Below, piece after piece: positions 42,097 through 51,600 of a stretch of 64,000 bases of DNA; the stretch's first letter is position 1, and each line of letters begins with the position of its first letter. The translations under genes were made by a program, and so were the position numbers. The DNA is from Leptospira fluminis (GTDB lineage Bacteria; Spirochaetota; Leptospiria; Leptospirales; Leptospiraceae), in NCBI RefSeq assembly GCF_004771275.1, contig NZ_RQEV01000010.1:1-64000 (forward strand), in the 5' to 3' direction. Under the pieces are notes generated by a model, which was not told the DNA's origin, made no database searches, and was given only the letters and a program-made list of their open reading frames with translations.

Positions 42097-43401
42097 CTAA
42101 GCCGAACGGATGTATTCCTCGATGCTGGACCGGAGAGTGGAATAGATCCAGTGGAATTTTTCCTCGTCTTCTTCCAACAAGGTCACACGAAACCCGTGTC
42201 TATCCGTACAGAAGGAAGTCAAAGGCACGACGCAAATTCCAGTGGAGGCGAGAAGATAGTATACGAATCTCCGATCGTTCGCGCATTTTTCCAAGAGAGG
42301 TTTGATGAAATTTTCCGCGTCGGAATTCCGGATCGGCAAAGACATATTTCCCTTCAGTGTCCCTTCGTCAAAGGCCACCGTCAGATAAAATGCGCCCTTG
42401 GGTTCCACGACTCGCACTCCTTTTAATCCGTCGAAATACCGCACGGCGCTCTTGGCTTTTTTTCTGAATTTTTCGTTCCTGAATTTCAGGTGGGGAATGA
42501 ATTCCGGATGCGAATACACTTCCGGAATGGCCATCTGGGGAAGAGCCGTCGAACAGACTTCCAGCATTTTTGCATCCAATAAGGATTTTATGTACCTGGC
42601 AAAGACCGGATCCTTGTCTTTATTAAAAATCTCCAGCCAGCCGCAACGCCCCCCCGGCCAGGGAAATTCCTTGGAAATGGAGCGTAAGGCGACCCCGCAG
42701 ACCTTATCTCCTATCACTTCGGAAAGATGGATGGTCCCCGTCTCGGAATAATTGATGTGCGCGTAGGTCTCGTCGCAGATCACCATCAGGTCGTATTTTT
42801 CGGCGATCGCGACGATCTTTCTCATGACGTCCTTTCCGTAGACCGCTCCCGTGGGATTGTCCGGATTGATCATCAAAATGCCGGTGATCGAATCGTTGTA
42901 TTTTACCTTGTTCTCTATATCCTCTAGATCCGGCATCCAACCCCTTTCCGGGAGAAGGTTGTACGTTAGGTGCTCGTACCCGGAATGCGCGGCCTCTGCG
43001 GAAGAAAGCGTGGAATAAGCGGGACTAGGTCCGAGCACCCGAGCCTCCCTTCTCATAAAGCCGAAAATCTTCGCTACCGCATCCCCGAGTCCATTAAAGA
43101 ATAATAAATCGTCCGAGGAGATCTGGGCTCCTCCCCTCTCGTTCACTTTCGCGGCCAGGAACTTACGGGTTTTTTCGTATCCTTGGGTAGCCGTATAGGC
43201 CCAAGATCCGTCCTGTAAAATCAGATCGGAAACGATCTTCTTCATCCAGGGAGCGACCTTTTCCCCCTTTTGTATCGGATCTCCGATATTCTCGTACGTG
43301 ACTTGGACGCCTAAAGCCTCCAGCTTCTTTGCCACCGCTACGATCTGGCGAATCTCGTAAATGAGAGCATCCGCACCGCTATGAACGATATTTCTTCTCA
43401 T
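42097..43401 (-). CDS. Pyridoxal-phosphate aminotransferase, class I/II
   Basis: A 434-residue fold-type I enzyme. Seen: YENIGDPIQKGEKVAPWM, the MINPDNPTGAVYGKD block (Asn/Pro contact), DETYAHINY (Asp and Tyr that bind the PLP ring) and the Schiff-base lysine in RSISKEFPWPGGRCGW, followed by the C-terminal Arg in GFRVTLLEED. Its overall likeness is to AlaA-type alanine/aspartate aminotransferases; substrate cannot be fixed from sequence. It is 18 bases after htrA and five before murI, so it may supply an amino acid for wall synthesis (inference). Confidence 0.9.
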   Translation of the reverse strand: MRRNIVHSGADALIYEIRQIVAVAKKLEALGVQVTYENIGDPIQKGEKVAPWMKKIVSDLILQDGSWAYTATQGYEKTRKFLAAKVNERGGAQISSDDLLFFNGLGDAVAKIFGFMRREARVLGPSPAYSTLSSAEAAHSGYEHLTYNLLPERGWMPDLEDIENKVKYNDSITGILMINPDNPTGAVYGKDVMRKIVAIAEKYDLMVICDETYAHINYSETGTIHLSEVIGDKVCGVALRSISKEFPWPGGRCGWLEIFNKDKDPVFARYIKSLLDAKMLEVCSTALPQMAIPEVYSHPEFIPHLKFRNEKFRKKAKSAVRYFDGLKGVRVVEPKGAFYLTVAFDEGTLKGNMSLPIRNSDAENFIKPLLEKCANDRRFVYYLLASTGICVVPLTSFCTDRHGFRVTLLEEDEEKFHWIYSTLRSSIEEYIRSA

Positions 43402-43419
43402 ATCCCGCCTGGTTAGTAC

Positions 43420-44520
43420 TTATTTTTGGACCAATCGAACCACGAGTTCTTGGAGAGTCTTATCCCGATAAATCCGGAGTTTGAGCTTCCCCCCTAATCC
43501 CACTATTCCGACCTGCCCGCGAAGATCATTAATATTTTTCACGGGTAATCCGTTCGCTTCCAAAATGAAATCGTATCTTTTGATTCCGGAGGCTTCCGCC
43601 GAAGAACCGGCTTCTATATCATAGACCAACACTCCGGTCCAGCCGTTCGGGATTCCCAAAGCCTTTCTATGGTCCGAAAGGGGGACTGTCGCCATCACTC
43701 CCAGAGTAGCCGGACGAATGGTTCTCCCCTTATTTTCCTGGATCAGTTGGATGATTTTCTTGGCATAATTCATCGGGATCGCGAAACCGATTCCGCTGTT
43801 CCTTCCCGTGTCGCTTCGAATCAAACGGTTGATGCCGATCACCTCGCCGTAAATATTCAGGAGAGGCCCGCCGCTGGAACCCGGATTGATCATGCTGTCG
43901 ATTTGGATATGAGTCTGTCCGGTTTCATCCAGGTCTTCCCTATATTTAGCCGAGACAACTCCGACCGAAAAGGAACGCTCCAGTCCGAAAGGAGAACCGA
44001 TGGCGATCGCCCAATCCCCGACCTCGATTTCGTCCGAATTTCCGAAGGAAACCGGTTTTAACCCGGAACCTTCCCGGATTTTCAGGAGGGAAATATCCGC
44101 ACGCTCGTGACTCCCTACGAACTTTGCCGGAAATACCCCGCCGTCCGAAGTGATGACCTCGATACTCTCGGCCCCTTCGATCACGTGATAATTCGTGACG
44201 ATGTACCCTTTTTCATGGATCAAAAACCCGCTGCCGAACGTGGCCAAGCGTTCGTTCCGGTAATCGAAATAATGGTACGGACTTACGATGGGATCCGATT
44301 TTTTGGTCCGGATGGAAACGACCGAGTCCTTGGTCAAACGATAGACGTTTCGAAAAGCGTTCTGCAGTTCGATCCCGGCTTTTTGCTCCCTGTATTGCAG
44401 AGGTTTGTCCCTTCGGAAAAAGGAAGACAATCCGCCTTCCCCGGGAAGAATTAGGATCATAATTAAAAGTATGGCCAATCCGGCGTTCACTGCCACTACC
44501 GGAGGAAGAGAGAATCGCAT
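43420..44520 (-). CDS. HtrA/DegP-type serine protease with PDZ domain
   Basis: A 366-residue envelope protease. One N-terminal hydrophobic segment (VVAVNAGLAILLIMILIL) acts as signal anchor. The trypsin-like domain has the full triad: His112 (TNYHVIEG), Asp142 (ERADISLLKI) and Ser216 (NPGSSGGPL). A single PDZ domain (about 270-360, GVLVYDIEAGSSAEASGIKR) follows, as in DegS. It likely degrades or processes misfolded envelope proteins. AGAGGTAG is the ribosome site. Its ATG shares two bases with the ATG of the divergent zinc-peptidase gene (CATG at 44518-44521). Confidence 0.93.
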   Translation of the reverse strand: MRFSLPPVVAVNAGLAILLIMILILPGEGGLSSFFRRDKPLQYREQKAGIELQNAFRNVYRLTKDSVVSIRTKKSDPIVSPYHYFDYRNERLATFGSGFLIHEKGYIVTNYHVIEGAESIEVITSDGGVFPAKFVGSHERADISLLKIREGSGLKPVSFGNSDEIEVGDWAIAIGSPFGLERSFSVGVVSAKYREDLDETGQTHIQIDSMINPGSSGGPLLNIYGEVIGINRLIRSDTGRNSGIGFAIPMNYAKKIIQLIQENKGRTIRPATLGVMATVPLSDHRKALGIPNGWTGVLVYDIEAGSSAEASGIKRYDFILEANGLPVKNINDLRGQVGIVGLGGKLKLRIYRDKTLQELVVRLVQK

Positions 44521-45604
44521 GGAAACTACCTCTACCCATCCTGTCTTTCCATCGACAAATCGTCGACTCCGATTCTCCGCAAAGCTCGGCCCTTTCTTTT
44601 TCCTAATATGGGTCGCTTCGCAAGGTTGCCTTCCCTACCTGTTTCATTTGGGAAAGGAACAGGCGAAATTCATGATCTACAAACGGCCTTTCGAAGAGGT
44701 ATTTTCGGATCCGAACGTTCCGGAAAAGACCAAGGAAAAATTGAGAAAAGTGGAAAGAATCCGGCAGTACGGAATCTCCTCCATGGCTCTCTCTCCGAAA
44801 GGAGGATTCAAAAGTTATTTCGCGTTGGATCGGGATGCGATCGGTTGGCATGTCACCGCCTGCCATCCCCTGAGGTTCGAGTCCTATACTTGGTGGTTTC
44901 CGATCCTAGGCTCCGTTCCCTACAAGGGTTATTTCTCCGTGGAAAAAGCGAAGGAGGAGGAAATCCGATTGAAACGGGAAGGCTGGGACACTCGCCTTCG
45001 AATTACGGCCGGTTATTCCACGTTGGGCTGGTTCGAAGATCCGCTCTTTTCCTCGCAACTGTACGAGGACGAAGGGGAACTCGCATCCCTTGTGCTCCAT
45101 GAAATGGCGCACGCCACGGTTTATTTTCCGGGAGACTCTACATTTAACGAGAGTTATGCGAGTTTTATAGAAGAGGAAGGAAGCCGCTCCTACCTGCCTT
45201 CTGTCGGGGGAAGGCGCCTGCTCGAATCCCGGGAGAAAGCGGAAAAGGAGCGGAAAGAATACCTGATTCTTTTGAAAAAGACGGCAATTCTGTTAAACGA
45301 AGAATATTCCAAAGGAGGATCCGACGAAGACTTGAAAAGCAGAAAAAAAGGGATTCTTGGCGAATTCAAAAAGGAATTAAAAAGTCAAAAATGGACCCAC
45401 ATCGAATCCGTCAGACTTTCCGAGCGGGAATGGAACAACGAGGACTTCGTAGGTATGCTCCGCTACCATTCCGGAACGGACTTTTTTCGAAGGAAATTCT
45501 CCGAATGGAACGGCGACTTTGCCAAGTTCAACGAGGAAATGAGAAAATTGGGAAAACTTTCCGAATCGGAACGAAGAAAGCTATTGCAGGAAAAGACTCC
45601 TTAG
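44519..45604 (+). CDS. Putative zinc aminopeptidase lipoprotein
   Basis: About 361 residues, of the 'putative aminopeptidase' family (Pfam Aminopep type). The signal region (RLRFSAKLGPFFFLIWVASQGC) ends in a good lipobox with Cys37. AGYSTLGWFEDPLFSSQ is a family hallmark. The zinc site is HEMAH (194-198) with Glu211 in STFNESYASFIEEEG as third ligand. After 220 come long charged helices. No ATG, GTG or TTG occurs between 44519 and the lipobox, so the gene must start at 44519 or upstream, inside the htrA start region. The upstream frame back to 44405 runs antisense to htrA and looks random, so METTS at 44519 is chosen. Confidence 0.83.
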   Translation: METTSTHPVFPSTNRRLRFSAKLGPFFFLIWVASQGCLPYLFHLGKEQAKFMIYKRPFEEVFSDPNVPEKTKEKLRKVERIRQYGISSMALSPKGGFKSYFALDRDAIGWHVTACHPLRFESYTWWFPILGSVPYKGYFSVEKAKEEEIRLKREGWDTRLRITAGYSTLGWFEDPLFSSQLYEDEGELASLVLHEMAHATVYFPGDSTFNESYASFIEEEGSRSYLPSVGGRRLLESREKAEKERKEYLILLKKTAILLNEEYSKGGSDEDLKSRKKGILGEFKKELKSQKWTHIESVRLSEREWNNEDFVGMLRYHSGTDFFRRKFSEWNGDFAKFNEEMRKLGKLSESERRKLLQEKTP

Positions 45605-45638
45605 ATCGCTCCGAAGCCTGTCCGAATTCCCTGAGAGA

Positions 45639-48600
45639 CTAACGTATCACGAAAGAAGTCGTAAAAAGTCGATATCCGTTCCAATATTTATCAAAAGGAT
45701 ACAACTCCTTCATCACGTCCATGGCTTTTAAAAATCGGTTCCGTAAAGAAATGCTTACGCTTTCCCTCCTGGTCAGTTCCCGTAAAAATCGCGAATTATG
45801 CGTGTCCGTCTGGAAACCCAAATTTACGATTCCGGATCCGCGAATTCCTTTTTGAAGAAAATATAAGGAATCGCGAAAATGATTCGATCCTGAGAAAAAT
45901 TCCTCCAACAGAGAGGCGGATAGCATCCACGGCCCGTCCGCCTTCAATCCGGAAATTTCCGATACGTTTTTCCCGCCGAGCAAAATCCCTTTATGTTCGT
46001 CCAACTCCAGAGGTTCCCGGATCAGCAAAAACGGAGATATTCGCGACAATCCCATATTCCCGATTTCTAATGTATCCAGCTTAAATAGGCGTTTTAACCA
46101 TTCCGGAGCGGAGGAGCTTTCTTTAAACAGGATACCGAATCCGGGTAAGAACTCGTCTTTTTCCCGGTGCGGAGGATTGTCGAGCAAAAGCGCTGGATCC
46201 GTTACGTAATACACCTCCTCCTCCGAGCGCGGACTTAAAGGGACTAGAAAATGATAGGAAGATAAATACAGATACGTGACCTTATTTTTCGAGATCCGGA
46301 TACTCTGGCGATATTCGGTTTCCAACGATTCCCGGAGCAGAATTTCCGCACCTCCTTTTTCGGCTTCTTCATGATATTTGAATATAGACGACTTAAGCCT
46401 GCGGTTGTCCTTGTAAGCGATATCCCCGTTGGATTTCCCGCGCAAAAACTTGATGTAAAAGGAAGTCAATCCCAGATCGACAACAGCAAGTAATTCCTGG
46501 TCGGCGGGTAATTTTTCCTCCAGACGGAAGGATACGGATTCGAATTTCGGAATGTCGGAAAAGAAAGGAGTTCCGCCCAAAACGCTTTTCCGATACGCCG
46601 AAATCCGATCCTTAGCGACGGCCAGGTCAAAGAACGATTCGGAATCGTTCTTTTGAAACGCGAGATGCTGTAGGTAGACCAGAAAATCGTCCAATTCCCT
46701 TTTTTCCCGGGGGGAAAAAGGGAATTTTTTCCGTGAGTTCACCCAGCGATTCGCGACATTCAACAGATCCTTGGAATTCTTTGAAAGTGCTTCCCGGTAG
46801 AATTTCATGGAATCGGTATAAGGCGAATCGGAAACAGCCTCTGCGACCTTTCCTCCGATCGCGTTTAATTTATATTTTAAATAGAAAATCTCCGGATTCG
46901 AGGATTCGTCGGAGATACCTTCCGCTTTTGCAAGCCATACTTTCGCTTTCTCGTAATTTCCTCTCGTGTAATACGCGCGGGAAATCTCCATCGCGGTGCG
47001 ACAGGCCCGGGGAAGATTCCCCCTTTTCACTTCGAAGTCCAGATAGGAATTCTGAAAGCCGGACATTTCGTCGGCGGACTCTTCGCTTAATGAATATCTC
47101 AAAAGATCCACTAGGAGTCCCCTTTCCGAGGAATCTAGTCCCCCAAATAATTCCGGGGAGGCACCGAAAATTTCCGAGTGTAAGGTAACGGGGGAAATTC
47201 TTTTTCCGGAGGATTTCTTTTTGGCGAGTGAGCCCAAGTGAAGCGTGTATTCCTTTTCACCGGCGGAGCCGTTCTCCCGATCGCCGAGTTTCGCGGGTAT
47301 TTCCCCCGGCTCCGATGATTCCTCTAACAAGGAAATTTGCCTGGCGAGGTCGGCCTCCAAACGCCCGATGCGCTCCTTTCCTCCGTTAGGTGGAAGAATT
47401 TTTGCCGCTCTTGCCAACTGCAAACGCACGATCTCCGGCGAATATGTTTCCAAAGCGATTTCGGCCAGCCGGATCCGGAATAAAAACGGATCGTAAACTT
47501 TCGGATCCACGGAAAGTTCGGGTGAGATTTTTCCGCTGCCTGCCTTTAAGGATACGATCGCAGAGACGATTTCCTTTTTTTCCGGCGAGAAATCCGCCCA
47601 ATCGCAATTCCGATCGGAATGCTCCAACAATGCGGAAAGGCAAATTGCGAAGTGAAGATCCTCCACCTGGGCCTCCGCCCTAGGTTCGTATGCCAGCGCT
47701 AAGATCTCTTTTGCCGATACGCGTCCGTGTTTTTTTCTCAGGACTCTGAGCAGATTCTCCTCGATTCTGAGCGCAAAGTCGGCCCCGGCTTTCGTATAAT
47801 TGCGGGCAAGAAAAAGGGAATCGTACGCTTTGGAATCGTTTCCGACCATCTCGAAATTTCTGGAATCGACGAAGAGTTCTCCCGCCCGTTTGGTGTCCGG
47901 CGCTCGCAAACCGGACATCTTGCCGAAACGGTAAACGTTCGCTGCGGACGTTTCCCCCCGCAATTCCCGAAACACTTCGTTTATACAACTGTCTCCGACG
48001 GAACAAATATAGACCCGATCGATTCCGGATCCGATAGCGACCGTTGCGGCTTTCACCGCCTTCCTCCAGGACGGAACGCCCTTTTCCCAGAAAATCGCCG
48101 TCGAAATCTTATGATTTTTGGAAAAGATCTCCTTGAAATCCAGTCTATCCGGCCTTCTTTCTCCGAAAAGAAAATCGCTTTGCAACTCAGGCAAGGGAGA
48201 AGCGACTACGTCCGTATCCTCCAAGAGCGGTCCCAGATTCCCGCCTTTGATTTCTCTAGCTCGGGGCTCGAGGGAAAGAGGGACAAACGTAGCCACCGTT
48301 TTGGAGGAAAAACTTCCCGGGTCGTCGGTTCTAATCGGTTCCAGATCCGCTTTGAAAACCGCATCCGGGGCCGATCGGAGTATGGCGGCGGCGTAGCTCG
48401 TATTTCCGGGATCGATCGTTTTGGAACGGAGCCATTCCGGTTGTCGAGAAAGTTCGGCCAAAACTTCCTTCTCTCCGCCCGTTACTCTCGAAAATCGAAC
48501 CCCGCTCGCGGATCCGATTCGTATATAATTTTTCCCGAATATTTTAAGAATTTTAAATTCTACTTCCGAAGGGCCGAGCGGGCGATCCTCGGAATCACCG

Positions 48601-51600
48601 AACGGGTTCAGGAAATTTCTCCTTCCCGGAAGGGAATTCTTTAGTTTTGCAAGGGACTCCCTGGCAATAGAGGAGGATTTGGCCAGATTCGCTTCCGCCT
48701 CTTTGACGTCGTTTCTCCTTTCCAAAGAGGATTGGTATTTCAGGTACGACGTCCGAAAATTTCGCCAAGCGGTATCGAACTCCGAGTATTCCTTTTTGCC
48801 CTCTTCCAATTCCCAAATTCCTTTTTGGAAATTTCTAAACAGGAGCAAGGTTCGATACCTCTCCCAAGTCCGGAAGGCTTTATGTAAATCCCCCGACTCC
48901 GCTTCTATGCGTGCCTTGGTTTCGTACAAATCCCTTAATAAAAAACCCTTGGAATCTGCTATGATATGCGCTTGATTCCTAAGAAGGTTTTCCGCCTTAC
49001 CGATTTTGGTTTCCGCCTGGGCGGATTTTCCGGAGGCCAGATCCAGACGAGCCTGCAGGACCCACGTCTGGATCAACTCGATTCCGTAAAAGAATTCGTT
49101 GGCCATCTCTTCCGCAAAATTCAAACAAAGATAGGCTCTTTCAAAATCGCCAAGACGGTAAAAAATACTCGCTCGACTTAACGAGTGAGTCACCCTCTCC
49201 TTTTTGCTGAACGGGTCCTGATTGAGACCAACCACTTCCTTGGGAAGACCGGAAGGATTCTCCAACAGACTCGCGGCCTTTCCCAGATTTTCGAAGGCAT
49301 CTATCCAGGCCTTCCGTTTCAACTTTTCTTCGCCGGAATAATAGAGTACGTTCGCGGAGAGCACGTCGAAATCGTAATTTTCCCGGTAGAAATTGTCGGA
49401 GCATCTTTTTCTGACCGAAATTTTGTCCTCGTCCTCGAACAAGGATATGCAGGATGCCAGATATCTTCGTTTTATCGACTCCAAATATTCAGACGAATCG
49501 GCAAGCTCCTTCTCGTACTTTCCGGCGACACCAGAATCGTCTGCCTCTATTTCGGCAAAAAGAGAATATAATGATCTTCTAAAGGAAGAAAAGGAACGGG
49601 ACCCGAGTTCGCTGGTCGAGGTCTCGTAATCCTTCTGCATGCGGAACGCCCGCTTCGCACTTTCGAACTCTCCTCTTTTGTATCTGACGAATCCCAGATC
49701 GTTCCAAGATTGGGATTGGATCAGCTTGCCTGCGAAGTGTCCGCCCAAACCTTTACGATTCACGTATTCCAGTCGCTTATCGATTTCTTCGGCCGACAGA
49801 CTGTAATTGTGCTCCAAAAGTAGGTTGTTCAATCGGATTCCGGACGAAAGCAGAGGTTGATAAGCGACGGGAATCGCCTCGGGAAAGCGTCCGGAACCCG
49901 AGACTCGGGTGGAATCCGGCAGGACCGTATCGAATACGAAATCCCAAAAATAGTCCCAAACGGTGATCTTAACTTTCTTGGGAAACCAATTGATCCCGCG
50001 TTCGCGAGCGGACTCCTCGGCCTTTTTCAGATTCGCTTCCGACTCCGAAAGATTGCCGATCTTTTGCAAACTCAGAGCTAACGCGTTGTAGAGATTGACC
50101 GGATCCACCAACTTCGAATTTTCGTTCAGCTTCAATGCGTCCCTGTAATATGAGATCGAAGTTTCGAAATCGCCGGATTCCATAGAAGAAAGCCCGATCA
50201 GCGTATATATAAGCGCGAGTTTCTCGCGGTAACTTCCGAACTGCCCAGTAAAATCGGATTGGGCGAACAATTTCGGAAATTCGTTTTCGGAATACAACGC
50301 GGCGGCATCCTTCAATTTTCGGATGGCCTCCGAATACCGGGACATGTATATGGACGATCTTGCTGAGTTAAAAAGAAAGACCGCCTTTTGACGGTAATCC
50401 TCGAACTGGGCTTTGAAAAGAATGACCTTGGAATAGGATTCGACCAACGCGTATTGCTCGTCCGCTTTCGGGTAGTTCTTCAGCAAAAAGTAATTATTCG
50501 CGAGATTTAACCGTAGATCGGAAAGGGCTTTCTTATTCGGAAATTTCTCCCCCAACAATTCCAGGATTTGGCTGTAGAGCTCGACGTTCTCTTCGAAATT
50601 CTTTTCCGGGAAATATTTTCCGTAAACGCTCTTATAATTGTCCTCGTCCGACGGCTCGTCATCCGAAACTTTCCGGGACTTCATGATGTCCACGTATTGG
50701 TACAACCATCCCAAAAGTTGGTAAGCGTCGTGGTAGGTCGGGTCCGCGAAGATGATCCACCGAAGCTCGTATTCCGCTTGCTTGTAATCCCTAAGTGCGA
50801 TCTCCTTTTTACTCGCATCCATTGTACCGGCGGCGTAATAATACGTCTCCCGTATCACGGACCTGTTGATCAGATAATAGGCGTATCCGTACAAAGTCGC
50901 AAGATCAAGAAAGGTCCTGGCGCGAGGAAGGATTTTTTCTTTTTCATAATACTGGGTAACGTAGAGTAATCCTTCCTTTTTGTCCAGAGGATCGAATTCG
51001 ACCGGATTCAAGGCGCCTAGAAGCCCTTTGGAATTCTTTTCGCTGATCGATTTGGCCAATTTAAAAGAGGTATCGACCATCAATTTTTGGTAATAGATCG
51101 CGTAGTCCTTATATAAGCTGTCCAAAAAGAGATTCTTACTCTTGGCCAAAAACATATTCTCGGCGTTGAAAAAATAATGGAAAGAGGCCTGTAAAAAATC
51201 CGATCGATTCTCGTAATTTCGGGCAAGGTTCTCGAAATAAAGAAAGGATCTTTCCATTTCACTTTCATCGATGGGAACTCCCGAATTAGAATCGTAATTC
51301 TCCAAAAAAGTCCTCAATTCCGTGAGGGAATTCCGAGTATCGCCTACTCCCCGAAAATTTTCAGATTTCAATATATGAGATTTTAAGAATAAAGGATCCT
51401 CGGGCTTCAACTGCTCGACGAAGGAATCCAGAACTGCATTACTTTTCTTGTATTCCCCTTGTCCTTTCAAACCGGCAGCCTTTAAATACGCGAAGTAACG
51501 GCTTAAAAACGGGGATTTCGTTTTTAACGAATTTACCGTCTCCGCGGCGTCCGCGATCCGGATTTTTTCCGCATCGGAACGGTCGGAAAACGTATTCGAT

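Noticed and set aside
47727..48644. 305-codon plus-strand frame inside the giant gene
   Set aside because: It is antisense to continuous TPR-type coding sequence and reads as a random, Arg/Ser-rich product with no ribosome site.
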